DNA of 64,000 nucleotides from Macrocystis pyrifera (lineage: Eukaryota > Sar > Phaeophyceae > Laminariales > Laminariaceae). The notes under the pieces are model-generated. The model did not search any database. It was not told the DNA's origin and saw only the letters and a list, made by a program, of their open reading frames with translations. Shown here one piece after another: positions 26,129-40,300 of the stretch. Where the stretch lies: the NCBI GenBank assembly GCA_031763025.1, contig JASSKH010000001.1, positions 8,613,024-8,677,023 on the forward strand. The letters run 5' to 3'. The translations under genes and the position numbers were made by a program. The first letter of the stretch is position 1, and each line of letters begins with the position of its first letter.

Positions 26129-29100
26129 CTGTATAGACCACCTGAATCACCTGAACGACCTACCTCGTAGAGCATCTGGACCTCAGATAAAACCATGCCC
26201 GATTCCAGACCACGGCGAGGTTACATACGCGAGAGGAGTCGGGAAGCGGCTCGTGGGATACGGTTGTGATAGCCAGTGATGTGTACACGTTGGAGTGTAA
26301 ACGTTGTACTGCAAGTGTAGTGTACACGTAGTGGTGAAAGGGTAGTACTGTGTTGTGGGATTGTTGTGCCGGAGGCATACTGGGAATATGAAAGCGGGGA
26401 CTACAGACCGAAGGAAACGATTCCATGCGATCGGATCGGCAGTTGTCTATGTAGGAAACAACCACCTGCCAGCTACGTGTACCAGGTACTATGTGTTTAT
26501 TTTCGTGGCCAGAAGTGAGGCATCGCGAGCAGGACACAACGTGCACCCGCTCAAGCCGAGCGCGAACATGCCTTCTCTTCCGGGAGTCAACTCAAATTCC
26601 AGTTTTGCACGTCCTACAGTATGGTACTTATAGTTCTACGCTATGTACTACAGTACCACTGAAACAGGAGCTCACGTACCTCCGTCGCTATGGTCGATTG
26701 AAGACTTTCTTGTCCGTGTTAACCAAGGAAGTATCATAATCACAGCAAGGAAAGCTCCGAGGAAGCTTGGGGATTTATGTAGGGAAGTGTCGCACTCGCA
26801 TGTGCGTGATTTTGATGTTACAGTATTACAGCAGTAGGGGTAGTCTGTCATAAACGAGGAAACGTCGGGCTTACGTACGAATCTATCGTACTCTCATGTA
26901 TCGTACCTGGTGTCTGGAGTTTGGTACTGTTGTGCATCGTCAATTCATTAGTGTGGCTCGTAGAGCGTATACTCGGAGGTATATATATTCCATGGGTAGT
27001 CTACCGCAGTACTTCTGCTGTCGTGTTCCGTTTTCTATTTTTGGTTTCGCACGAATTCTGAGCTTCGACCACCTCCTGGGAAGGCCGCGGTGACTGCTTT
27101 CTGCAGGCCCCGAGCATAAGACTACCACCATGAATACCAATAAGCACACCTTCCCCCCCAGTTCATGATAGATATGTTTGCCGCATGCTGGGTTCGGTCT
27201 CGTCCCTGAGTGTCAAGTGCCATCCACTTTTGCTGACTCGTCCTTCGCGCTTTCTGCGACCAACTATGCACCTCCGAAAATGTGCATCGCTCAATTTCCA
27301 CGATGCGGAGTGCGACAGTTTTTCCGGCAGACTACCAGGACTTAGTCGTACAGTGTCTGTGCTGTTGGTGTTGCGGTTGTCTGATGTTCTGCAGAGGAGG
27401 GAGAGACCTCGGCCTTTCGCAGTGAACACCATGAGTTTTCTCTCCCCCTCGCTACGCTTTATGACCATGAAAAAGCATTGTGCATGCTGAGTTTCCGCTT
27501 GCCGTGGTTTTCTCGTCACACGGACTAAGACGATTTCGTCTTCATCTTCATCTTCGTCTTCGTCTTCGTTTTTGAGCAGTGCGCCATGAAACGAAATGAT
27601 TTCACTTGCATACGTCAGCACCGCTTGCACAGTAATAAGGGCAGCCTGTCGTAACATCATCAGCTGTCAACACTTCTGACACGACTAGCAAGTTCTGCGA
27701 GGTTGTCTGCCGGCGGCGTGCACATCTCTGAGTGAAGATTTCGTATCTCTCTATGTGATCGCGGGCGACGAAAGCAAGTATATATGGGCGCGATGCAGAA
27801 GTGCTTGGACTACTGCTGTGTATTCGGGGCTGCACTTTGATATTCCTCTCCCAGTTAATGAGTTGATGAGTTAATGCTCACAGAGAAAGTGTAGCACAAT
27901 GCCAAACGTCACCGAGGGTAGCCCAACAGCACTGTGCATACTTTGCAGAAGAAGGGTGCCGGCTTAGGAGCTCCTCTCGCGAGAGGGGCGAGTCTGCCAA
28001 GGGGCCTTAAATAATCCGAGGCCCAACTCCCGTTTACACCCTGTACGCCTTTCACAACTGGGGGGGATACGATCTAAACGACCTGGTCGCGTACAGCGTG
28101 GGGTGTGCAGCAGGCAGGAAGCCGTCTTCTTTGCAGCATGTACTTGTATGTTTATTTTCGATGTGGGATATAACACCAAAAAACGAGAATACACAAAAAG
28201 CTCTCCATCGTGGGACCAAAGGGCGGATGCAAACAAAACAATCAGTACAACCAACCCCTACGAAGCACACACCCTTAAAATACATGCGATCAATGCATGC
28301 AATGCAAACACTGCATACAACGCATACCTTGCAAACACTGCATATCGGGCACATAAGGCACACAAGACAAACAAGTCAACCACAGCTACCGAAGGGAAAT
28401 ATATGGAGGTATATACCGGTCTTGCCCCAGCCGCGTAGTAGCGCACCAGATACCATGTACATCACAACATGTTCTTCTGCGAACCACGAGGCAGAGGAGG
28501 TACCGGGGATCGGGGTTACATTATGCGGGGAGAGGAGACAATCAGTATTGGCGCGATTGGGTACGTCTCTAGCTTGCCTCGTTTCTGCTTGCCCCCCGAG
28601 ATATAAAGGCAGGGATGTCTGACATAGCTTCTTGACACATTGTTCACAGGGGTATATTTCGAGAAGATTATATCTTTGTAACAATAACGGGGAGTCATCC
28701 ACAGAAAGACACTGGGCTGACTCGAAGCTTTAGATACAGTAGTTGAGATAGTTTTATCGGGCTAGGTTTTAATAGGGTTAGGGTGGTTGTTTTTAGTCTT
28801 CGCTTTTAAGGAAACAGGATCTATGCGCGGTTTCAGACTTCAGAAACGAGAGGTGCAGGCACCGATTTATCGCCTCCAGGGCTGTGACAAGATAATACCT
28901 GCTGATAGCTCGACGAATGTTACAGTACACAGCAATCTATTGCACAGTAGTAGTATTAGTAGGATGTACTGCCTGTCTCCAGATGGGGTGGTTACATATT
29001 AAATTGAGTTAAGCTGATCGCGGTTTGAGCTGGAAATAACAAGTGAGCGCTCAACACAACTGAACCACTGAATACTAGAAAATTTTGTTGCCGCGTCCGG

Positions 29101-31072
29101 TGAGACGGGGGCCGGTTTCCGAAGGTCGATGGGCTCAAAAACACATATGATGTAAGACACTTTCTGTGGCTTTCTCTCATGTCACTCAATGCTTGAGAGT
29201 TTGAATTTGCCAATAAAAAGCGACGAGCGATGCGAATGATGCACCCTAACCCCAGCCTAGCCTAGTGCCTACAGATAGAGGTACCGATTTAACTTACCGA
29301 TAAAATATTTATTACTGACCAATAGTGTCTTGTACCTGGTATTATTTTTCGCGATTGACCTAGACTTTTTAAAGGGACGCTGACACCCAAACGTCCCCTG
29401 GTCCCCGGGTTTCAGGTCACTCTACTATCTAAATGTAATATCGGAACAGAAAAAAACATCGTTTTATTGACACGCTGCGTTCAGAAGTTCGGCTGGTTCG
29501 TGCTCACCGGAGAGCGACGGTGACTTGTCAGAGGTTCATGGCAGGAGCTTGCGTTTCGCTCGAGATTGATCCCCCGCAGGTTCTCAACAGAAGCCTACAC
29601 CTCGTCTAAGAGTTGCTCCAGTGTGGTCGAAATTGGTCGAAATTTTGGGTGCACAAAATGAGACCAAAAACACCCCCCAACTGAAACTTTGCACTTCACT
29701 TGGGGATGGCTATAGCTCTTCACAGGAAACTACAGCCCGCGAAACTGAGGGATGCTCAATCATGATGTGGTCGGTGAGGGCGTCGAGTGTGCCAGACGGC
29801 AGCCGCAGGCAGCGAGAAAGGACTCACGAGGTGTTTTCGTGTACTCGAAGTTGCGAGCGAGCGGCACGAAAAGCTCGCAAAAACGCTAAAAAAATGTTCC
29901 ATTCCACGCAATCGAGCATATTAGCACAATGGCTAAATCACCGATGAAGAAATTTCGTTCACTAGAAGACTGCTGTTCTTCAGGCGGATGATGTATCTCT
30001 TAGGGAGGCGTCGTCGAAGATGCTGATGGGCGCAAAACTACGTTCCCGTGATGGGCAGTAAGTTATCGAGCCCCAAAAAGGGCAAAATTTCGCTAAAAAG
30101 ATCAGGATTCTCGTATTTCGTGTGCCCGCAGACGGAAAATAAACAATTCACTCTATTTCCAGTACGAATTAATTTAATTGAAATTGAGGTCAATTTATAT
30201 TTTAGCGTTGACCATTGTATATACAACCACGAAATACGGATCTTGGTTGAAAATCCTCAACTCTAATTCCGAGTCGTATGCATGTATGTGTTGCCGAAAC
30301 GCCTACGCACGGGCAACTTGACGGCAAGCATTCCTGAGCGTGCTAAATACCCCTGGGTAGTATATCCAACGCAAACATGTTCTGCTCTCATATATCGTAC
30401 GCTGCGCTGGATCTCGTGCAGCAACGAACGGCGTTGCATCATCAGCACACTCCACACATCACCGAATACTATAATACAACTTCGATCTTTACACACCAGG
30501 TACAACCACGTACAACTATTAATAAATGGTTCAGCAGAGACTCCTGAGGGACAACTGTCCCAGCAGCAGTGCGGAAGGGCAAAACCAACACTAAATTACC
30601 CCATAAACGGAACAACAGCACACGCCTGATACTGTCGTGGTACAGCAGCAAGCAGTAGTACAAAACCAAAGGGCAGTGCAATAGTGAGTGGTAGGTGCGG
30701 CCACTTGATCGGCTCGCTATTATTCAGATCTCCGTACTTACAGCACTCGCACCAGCAACTAACTACAGCGGCGACGCACATTTGGCCATCCGGTTTCCCC
30801 TCCCACGGTGGGCACTTTTTTGGTACAGTCCTACAGCAGTACTCATATTAGGCGTAATGGGTTTCTTCAAGCGGGCACTGCTCGCTGCTGATGTAGTACG
30901 AGCTGCATGATACCGCGCAGGAAAAAGTCACGGGTTCCAAGAATGTTGCAACTGCTATAGTATGCGCTACAGGATATATTACTGCTGTTCGTACCGAATG
31001 ATCCTATTATTAATAAAAGACCTACGAGGTATCCTCATCATTCACCGCCGAACTGGTGCCAGGTGCCGTCCC
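26129..31072. other. Region between the two tandem genes
   Basis: No gene is recognised. A 165-residue minus-strand open frame at 27660-27163 contains an acidic (Glu-Asp)n run from a TCTTCA/TCTTCG repeat, but it shows no splice or family evidence. Several TACCAGGTA motifs and short TTAGGG tracts occur. The region upstream of copy B starts here. Confidence 0.5.
27535..27572 (-). repeat. GAAGAC/GAAGAT repeat encoding acidic run if translated
   Basis: Six to seven TCTTCR hexamers on the plus strand. The complementary frame reads (Glu-Asp)n. It is most simply a microsatellite. Confidence 0.6.
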
Positions 31073-31113
31073 GAGCCTGAAACGGCAAAAAAAGTTTTGG
31101 ATCGTAACATAAA
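31073..31113 (+). promoter_or_regulatory. Conserved block upstream of copy B
   Basis: GAGCCTGAAACGGCA, then a spacer, then ATCGTAACATAAA, ending about 220 bp before the copy B start codon. It is the counterpart of 10585-10625. Confidence 0.4.
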
Positions 31114-31331
31114 ACACCCAATTGAAAAGATAAGATTGTAAAGCAACAGCCGTATCCTAAAAAAATGGTTTGGGGTCAGACTCGACGCGAAAGAGCAACC
31201 AACCACTTTGATGTTGTACGGCTTGGCCAGTGGCCTGTGGCAAGACTAAGATTGTACCACAACAGCACATCGTATCATATTTCTAGACTACGGCACAGAC
31301 TTAAACGAAGCCCTTAGGGTTAGGGTGCGCC

Positions 31332-34300
31332 ATGTTTGGCGGCACGAAGAAAGTCACCCCGGGTTTGCCGCCCCCGGGTTCTCCCCTCAGCGTCAGGACG
31401 GGCGACCAACAGCAAGGGAATGCTGCGTATGTCGATGTGAGTGCTTTACTAGGCTTGCTTGTCGAAAGCATCGCTATCGTATCCTCAAAAATCTACCTGG
31501 TATAGGATACAGTGAGGGGGGATAATTCTATTACTGTAGTAAGAGGTTCTGTGCGTGTGGCAAGGCGATGTCTGCGAAACCATTTTTTCACCTGGTCGAT
31601 GTTTCTGGTACCAGGCAGCTGGTATATCATGCCGGTATGTACACCTATGAGCCAGCGCTTCGTGTCGAAGTGGGACGGATATGGCTAAGATAGTGCGGAT
31701 GTGCCCCAGCGTATTTTGTAGCGTGGCATCGCGAGGGTTAGGGTAGGCTGCAACCGCAAGCGGAACTCATATCCGTGGTGCTATGATACGGATGTGGCAG
31801 ATATCATGTACCAGGTACCCAGTACCTGCTATATCTTCATTTATAGGATGCATTTCAACATTCACGGTCGTTACCCTATACTCTGTATGAGCATGTGATA
31901 ATCTCGCCGCGTATCGGTACAAGTCACCCGAAGTACTGTAGCTCTTCGTGCTTTCAATGAAGATTGAAACCAGCGTATGGCTTGAACCCGCTGCTCGCTG
32001 CAGAGCAATGCTAGCTGTAGCAGACGCGTTGCTTCCTCGACCCTCGACCCCACAACTCACCGTGCAGTTGAAACAGCTTCATCAGATGCTCTGGCAGAAA
32101 ATCACAATGGTGGCAGAGCTGTGTATCTACTGCTTGTACGTTTCGGCACCTACATCCAATATACCGCAGTACGCCCATCGTTTCCTTCTTCGGGATAACA
32201 CAACCTGACCAACACGGTCTTCTTTGTTTGTCACTGGTTTAGGGTAGACCGGTGCCGGTTTGCGTCCTTTTATGGGAATAAGCGACTTAGATGCTCCGGG
32301 AGAAACGCGTGTCCTATTCACCGTTGGTACATCTCTTGCGTGTGCCAGACAAAATATTCGTTTCTCGACGAGTAACTGCCGACGGCGTTGTGACATCACG
32401 CTTGCAAGATACAGAGCTTTGAGGGAGGTGTAACAACTACGTTGCTTGACCCTGGGCATGCTACTGTAGCTGCAGCACGGAGAAGCCAGCCTCATTGCTC
32501 CATTGTGTTTCCGAGCACGACGTTAACGAAACGCTTTCCGTCTCCGTTTGCGTCTAGATGGAGGATTTGAAGAAGATCCAGAGACAGCGCATCGTCTTCA
32601 TGCTGCTGAAGGGGCACATCTACGGTTTACCTGGTTCAGATGGAACGGTGAGGGATAATACCACACCCGACCTAGAGTAAAGTACCCATCAGCTCGTTGT
32701 TGCTTTGTCCGGACGTTTGGCATGTGGCGGCGCTTCCTCACGTACGGCAGTAGTTGTAGTACACAGTACAGTAGTACCAGTCTGACTAACGAATTAAGCC
32801 ACTTTCGAAAATACAAATAATATGCCTGGTAAGCCACTGTTAATGACTATATTGGAACCATGGGGTACTGTTATCGTAAACTTACCGTTGTAATAATAAC
32901 AATCGTATCACCATGCACCGAACCCTAAATCGTTAAAACATCCAGAGACTAAATCGAGGATAATTTGTTATCACCCCCCCCCCCCCGAACGCAAACACCA
33001 GATTTAGACGTGAAACAATTGAACTACTAGTAACTAGTTTTTTTTCCCCTTTATCATGACACAAACCGGATTTAGACATGAAATTACTCAACATTTTTTT
33101 GTTTTTTAACCATACCAAAAACGCAAAAACAGATTTACAGCAGACGTGAAACAATAGAGCTAACCAGTTTTTTTCCCCATATCATAACACGTACCGGATT
33201 CAGACCTGAAATTACTGAACAAATCATTTTTTTTTTCCGATACCGAAACCCAAATCAGAAATATACATGAAATTACTCACCTAACAGTTTGATTTCTTCC
33301 CATACCAAAACACAAACCAGATCTAGAAGTGAAACAACTGAACAAACCATTTTTTGTTCTTTTGTTTTTTCCCCCCCCCCATATCCGAACCCAAACCAGA
33401 CATAGACATGAAAAAGTATAATAGTTTCTCCCATATCATAATGCTGGTGGTAAATGCATAAAATATAGACCAAAAACCTAGCATGAAGGTGGACCGCCTC
33501 ACATGCCCACACATACAGTAGATACAACATGGTCACCCCAACATGTTCAATTCACATGAAGGTTGGGTCTTGTGGTAAGATACCCGTAAAACTATACCGA
33601 TTTCCATTGGGCGGTGGAAATCTGGTCTGACATTACTCCTAAAATCCCCGACGTTAGGTGCACGTACCAAGCGCTAAATAAAGGGGAGGGGTGGATGATG
33701 CATGACATTACGTCAAGACCTATTATACCCATGGAACAAACACCTTGCATTTGATCGACCACATGACCTAAAAGTAGGAGCACTTTCACCATTGGTAACT
33801 ATCGGTACAAAGTGTGGGGGGATTTTTGGCCAAGCTTTCGGCAGTGAAGGTCTACTCGGGAGCATTGGTGGGGTAGTTGCCCATGGTGAAACGTACATAT
33901 GACGGAGAAAGCGACGTACGGGGCATCCCGATGTGTGAGTAAGACTTTGTGTTAAGCAAGCCGTCCTTGAACCTTGCACGGTAAAAAATGACCTCCCTGG
34001 AGGAAAGTAACCAGTACAGCAGCGGGGCAAGAAGATAGAAGATACGATCGTGGGACGCCAGGATGGTTACCATGCAGATCGCCTGACACAAACGTGGGGT
34101 ACTTGTGTCAAGGGTGTTGAACTTGGCTCCAGGCTACGAGCCTGTGTTGGAGACACTATTTAGTGTGGTGCGCCGGCAAAATAACTGAAAGACACCAGAC
34201 TCTCAACGGGTACTAGGATTGGGAAGTCCCAGCAACTTGATCATTTCCTACTACCACTATGAACACAAACAAGCTGGAGATATTCTCGGAAGACGGTGAG

Positions 34301-37300
34301 GAAGCGTGGGTGGAGCAAGAAAGATTGGCAGGGTAAAGTACTAGTAGTGCTGATATTTGAAGTTCCTAGCGACGACATGACAAGGATTGAAGTGCGACGA
34401 AGTAGGACTGTACTGCTTTGCAATAGGAAACGTAGAACGAGAGGTAGAACACTTTCGAGTCACTCTGAAGCCGAAAGCGAGCATGGAGTGGCAGAGGATA
34501 GAGACAGAAAAAGTGTCGGCATGGGTTAGAAGACTAGGATGGAGAGTATGTATAGCTAATGGAACAAAGAAACTAAGACGTAGTCCTAGGGTGAACGAAG
34601 GTAGGGGGGGGCAGGAAACAGCATGTGGCTCAAAGGAAATGGAGGAGAAACACAGGGGCGCAGAACAAGCAGACAAGAACAGGAATGGAAACGGAAATAA
34701 TGCTCAAAGAACAGATAACAGAACTACTCGTAGCGACAACGGAGAAAGAACAACAGGTAAGACTAGAGCGGATAGTGAAACGAAAAGGAGGCTGAGAATA
34801 GGATCATGGAACGTATGTGGCTTCGCCACGGAAGAGCGCAAAATAATCGAAATTGCCGAACAAGTAAATACGCGCGACCTAGACATAGTGGGAATTCAAG
34901 AGTCGTGGGAGAAAGAAGGAGGGGAGATAGGATGGAAAGTTGGAGAGTACGCATGGATAGGGAAAAAGAGGAAGGGACAGAATAGCAAGAAAAGGGGGGC
35001 GGGTTCCCAATCAAAGAATACCTGTGTGATATAATAGAGGTGATCAAAGACACTCAATTCGACGAAAGTACATGGATTAAGATATCAGGGGAGCGGGGAG
35101 CGAAATATTGCTTCCTAGGAAACATCTATATGCCCCCAGAGTCGAAGAATACGATAAAGGTATACAGAGGAAGTTCGGAGAAGTAGCAGTAGATGTACAG
35201 AAGTATAGGAGGCAAGGATGAGTATAGATTGTAGCTCAAGAATTGGGAAGGCAAGCAAACTGAATGAGAACATTGGACAATAAGGGAAAGTAACAAATAA
35301 GAATGGGGAAGAGATGTTGAAGTTCCTCAAGTACAACGAGATGAAAACGTTGAACGACAGAGTAAAAGAAGCAGAAACCGGAATGGACTAGACAGTGCAT
35401 ACAAAAGGGAGAAAGCTCTATCCTTGACCTTATAGTAGTAGAAAATGGAAGTGATAAGGAAATGGAACCACATGTATGCGCAGCGGACATAGGAACTACG
35501 GATCACTGTCTAATAAGGACAGACAGTCAACAGACGAGAGTTATCAAACATAGACGAGGTAGGAAATTGCATCCATGGAGAATAGATAAACTAGAAGTAA
35601 AAGAGAAACGGGAAGAGTTCCAGGAAGAGATGGCCAAAAACCCGAGAAATTTTCCCAGCTGTTGGAAATAATAGGTACAACAGGGAACGATATATAGAGA
35701 GATGATGCAAGAGCTAGGACAATAGAATGATGGGAGCAGTTGGTCAAGACCACAGCAAGTAAAGTAATAGGGAATAAGTTGATAGTATGCAACAGAGCAG
35801 TAAAATGGTGGGATGAGGAAGTGAAAGAGGCTATAAGAGCAAGGAGAAAGGCATACGCAAGGTATACATCGAGTAAACCTACGACAGGGTGGGAGGAATA
35901 TGCTATTGCTAGAAAGAAAGTAAAAGAGATGGTAGAGAAGAAGAAGAAAGGGATATGGAAAGACGTAGAAAATAAAACGAATGAAGACCTTGAGGGCGGG
36001 ATGAAGCAGATGTGGGCAGGGATAAAGGGGATACTTGGCAAGTAAGCAGGAGAGGCAGACACGGCAATAGCTACTCTAAGAGCACAGAACGGTAAAATGG
36101 TTGATAGGCCGAAGGGGAAAAGGGAAGTACTAGTAGAGCATTACCGTAAGCTAGGAACACCCACAGCCAACGAAACGTTTGGCGCAGAATTCGAGAAGGA
36201 CATCAACGCGGGGGCAGAGGCGAACGTGGATACATCATAAAGGGAAGACAGTGGTTCGGGAGGGTTACAGAGAGAGTTCACAAGAGAAGAAGTAAATACG
36301 TGTGTAGCTAAACTTAAGAATAGAAAGGTTGCAGGGGCAGACCAAATAGTGAATAAATTTATGAAGTACGGGGGAGAAGGAATGCTTACCATGATGGTTA
36401 TGTTGTATAACTGGATATGGAAAAACGAGTAACGCACCTAGGAGGTGGAGAGAAGGAGTAGTAGTAAACTTATTCAAGAAAGGAGATAAGGCTGACCCGG
36501 GGAACTATAGGGGGACAACGCTATTAAGCACAGTAGGCAAAACATATTGTAAGATTTTGAACGATACATTGGGAACGATGATGGAGAAGGAAGACAAAAT
36601 AAGCGAAGGGCAAGCAGGGTTTAGGTCAAACCGTAGCTGCGTAGGCCATGTGTACACCTTACGTAAGCTTATTGAAGGTAGGAAAGACGCGGGACTAACA
36701 ACGTAGTGTGTCTTTCTAAATGTGCAGAAAGCCTACGACACAGTATAGAGAAATGGATAGTGGAAAAAACTGTGGGAAACAGGAATCAGAGGAAAGATGT
36801 GGAGAATGATGAAAAATATGACGGAATGTGCGAGAAGTGCTGTGATACTGGACGGGGAAATATCGAATTGTGTTGATATTTTACAAGGAGTTGCACAGGG
36901 ATGTACGTTGTCACCTAACTTATTCAAGATATATATTAACGACCTGATATTAGCAGTCGAGGTAGCAGGGCAGGGAGTCACGGCAGGGGATGATACGGTG
37001 TCGGGATTGATGTTTGCGGATGACTTCGTGGGGATATCAGAAACACCCGAAGGATTACAGAAACAAACAGAGAAGGCGCTAGAATACACCAGGAAATGGA
37101 GGGTGACGGCGAACGTCAAGAAATGCGCAGTAGTGGTTTGTAACGGAACATAAGGTAAACCCGGTAAATTTCAGTTGGAAGTGGGGAGAAGATGAATTGC
37201 CGATCGCAGACCAGTATACATACCTTGGCGTAGAGATATCAAAATACTGCTCTTGAGATACACATATAGCAAAAGTTATAGGAAAGGGTAAGGCACAAGT

Positions 37301-40300
37301 AGGCAAGATGGATGCGATCCTAACAGACTCGCACCTTGACACTAGGATTAAGAGATGTATTCTGATGAATGTGATAGTACCAAAGCTAGAATATGCAGGA
37401 GAAGTATAGGAAGGGAACGCGAAACTCGCAGAACAGTTGGAAACAATACAAATGGCAGCAGCTAAAAAACATCCTAAGATGCTCAAGTACGACTAGTAAA
37501 ACAGTACTAAGAGCAGAGCTGAGAATGCACCCACTCAAGACAAATGGAGACATGAAAAAGTTGAACTGGCAATATAAAATAAGGAACAGGCCTTAAAAAT
37601 AGGTTGCCGGCCATAGTTGACAGAGCTGTATGGGAGAAAGTAACAGAAGGGCGAGCTGAATAAGGTGGGATGGCGTAGTTGAGAAAGTATGGAAGGATAT
37701 AGGGGGAAACCAAGAAGAGATTATGTCCGCCGGGAAGTTTGGGAGGTACAAGGCAGAAGTAGAAGAATTGATAGAAAGAAGGGAAAGGCTATCGCTAAGA
37801 AACATGGTGGAATCGGAAAAACACTTGGAGATATACGGGGGATTGAGGTAAGGAATAGGAATGAAAACGTATTCGCATGGCCCAATGGACTTCGCGAAAA
37901 CGCTGAAACTGCGCTTTCGTGTAGGGGACCTGGACCTGCCAGAAAGAAGAAAGAGGTATACCAGTAGCCGGGAGGAGGAGGAAGTAGCTGCACAGATGTG
38001 CCCGTGTGGCAAAGCAATAGAGAGTAGAACTCACATAGTAGGAGAATGTGAAATACACAAGGAGGAACAGGATGTGTTAGAAGAGGAGATGAGGGAAACA
38101 GACGAATGTGACAGGGAGGAGTTTGATAAACTGAATAGCAGCGAGAAAAAGATCGCTATCCTAGGAGATAGATGGTGGCCACAGGCGGCCAGACAGGAAG
38201 GGGATAAGATACTCAAAAATTGCTATGTAATATATCAACAACGTAATGAGCGCCCAATTGTTGGAGGTGTCTCTATTAGGAGTAGGAAAGGTGCTCCGTC
38301 TCGAAAGGGATGCGTGGTCAATGGTCAAATGACTAAGGCAAGCACCAAATGAGTACGCCCCCCCCCCCCCCCACCCAGGACCCCCCCCCCCCCCCATCAT
38401 ATATAGGTTGGGCTGGCGTCTGTTGGCAACGACACTGCGTAGCATGCCGTTCACTACGTGAGCTAGACAATCAGGGTACCGTTTTTTTTTTCGTTGGTGG
38501 TCGCCCACAGCTGGTCGTCGAGTTAGATCATTTGTGCGCGGTAAAGAATCTTTACTCTGCACAAGGGAATTGATCGTGTCACGTAGTGTTCATAGTAAAG
38601 CACCCAGGAGGCAGTTTCCTCGTACTCCCATTGCTGTCTCCGGAAGTAGCTGCACCGGAAATTGAATGAACTCATTGAAGCTGTCATCTATATGCAAGTC
38701 CGCCTCACAAGCGGTTCTTAGTAGGATGCAGCTCACCTTTCATGCTACTCGCCGGACACCTCACGGCGCTTCGCGCTTGGTGCGAGCATTTCCTGAACTC
38801 TGGTCGGTTAAAACCCGACATGCTCCGTCCCGGCATTGTAGGGATGCGAGGGTCTATGACCATACGACTACTGCCATGCATGATATCGAGCACATCTCTC
38901 CTATAGAGTACCCCCCCCCCCCCACCGCCCGGATTCTCGGGGTTTCACGCAATTTTTCCAGCAAGGAATTTCCGGGGGTCTTGCTGAACTCGAACAGACC
39001 GAAAAATCGAGTTTTTTTAGATGTTTTCAAAAACCGCTCTTTTTATAATCTTCATTGCATCCGACGCTCTTCAAATGGCGGAAACAACAACGATATTCCG
39101 AGTGCTACATGCGGTGAGTGAACCCACAGCCCAAACAGCGAAAAGAAAAAGAACAAGTGTACCTAAAAAACAAGAAATCATATCAGGAATCGAACTACGC
39201 CCGTAACTCATAGGTTGACTCGCCATACGTGGCCTATATTGTGTTGTCGGCCTGGTATACCGGTATGTTGTAGTACAGGTACCGTCAGACTGAACAGTGG
39301 TGCTTGAAGTACCTGGTATACGGCATATTCTAGGAGTACTCTAATAGCTGTACGGTAGTATAGCTACGTTCTCAGCTGCCCATCGGTGTATACATTATCA
39401 TCATCGTGTGTGCGGCAGTAGCTTAAGGAAAGACTCCAAGTTACTGAATGGTGGTGGTACTACTTTACTCTTACTACTATATGCACAAGACATGAATGAT
39501 TCAACATCATCCACGCCCCAGTGAATTCTCAAGGAGCCAAATCAAAATCTCAACATGCAATACACGCGGTAAATAATACTTTTCTCTCTTGTTCCACGTG
39601 CCCTGCTTATACCCCCCCCGACTGTCGGTTGAAGCTTAGCATGATAGAAATCAAAATAGTGTTGGACGAACGGATAGAGTTGGAATTGCGTTGGGACCTC
39701 AACAATCAATGTGAACGAGCTACTCGTCAAGGGAATGACTCGTCACGCATCGCGTTTTCGCTATCGGCTTTTGACCGATCAACGGAGGCAGCTACAAACG
39801 CAACGACAAGTCCGTACCGCTGCGTACCCAGCACGGCTAAACCGCCTGTGCTTTGCCCCTCCCCTCGTTATCAGGCTATTTCATACCTGGTACCGGATAC
39901 GTAAAGTAGATAGCGATGAGTCTGCTCCCCTGTTTCGTGTGAGCTCTCGCACGAATTATGTAATCCAAGTCACGTTCGCCTACACAGTTGTTTTTCTAGA
40001 CTATAGGTGTGGGCTGCGTGCGCGACCCAGCTGAAAACCCCGTTTGGGCCTTTGCATTTTCCGGTCGGCAGAGGTGGGGCAACTTTCGCGAATGGGCCAA
40101 GAACCAGCATCCGGTACTGAGCATGTTCATGGCGCATGAGCTTCACCCCTTCAGCAAGACAGAGCGGTTCAGCGTTATGCTGTGCTATTTGTGCTGGGCG
40201 TTCTTCATCACCGTCGTCTTCGAAGGGGTGACACACACACATGCATATGTGCTGAAATATATACTGTAGATATAGCGTATACTCGGTATACGGTATACGG

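Larger units (their letters stand above)
34200..38395 (+). mobile_element. Decayed non-LTR retrotransposon (LINE) with poly(C) 3' end
   Basis: An apurinic-type endonuclease domain begins near 34790 (IGSWNVCGF, then DIVGIQESW) and continues with a frame change at about 35000-35170 (NIYMPPESK). The reverse transcriptase covers about 36470-37150: NYRG, GQAGFRSNRSC, FLNVQKAYDTV, LQGVAQGCTLSPNLFKI and the catalytic FADD. A C-terminal CPC-x8-H-x4-C knuckle sits near 38000-38050. The coding sequence is broken by frame changes and stops, several where Trp or Gln is expected (for example TAG codons at about 36.70-36.76 kb). The element is therefore dead. The 5' end is uncertain. The 3' end is CAAATGAGTACG followed by C-runs at 38357-38395, not poly(A). 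It is inserted in intron 2 of copy B, same strand as the gene. Confidence 0.85.

Noticed and set aside
27163-27660. 165-residue minus-strand ORF with Glu-Asp run
   Set aside because: No family motif or splice evidence; the acidic run is a hexanucleotide repeat. Kept only as a note on the intergenic region.
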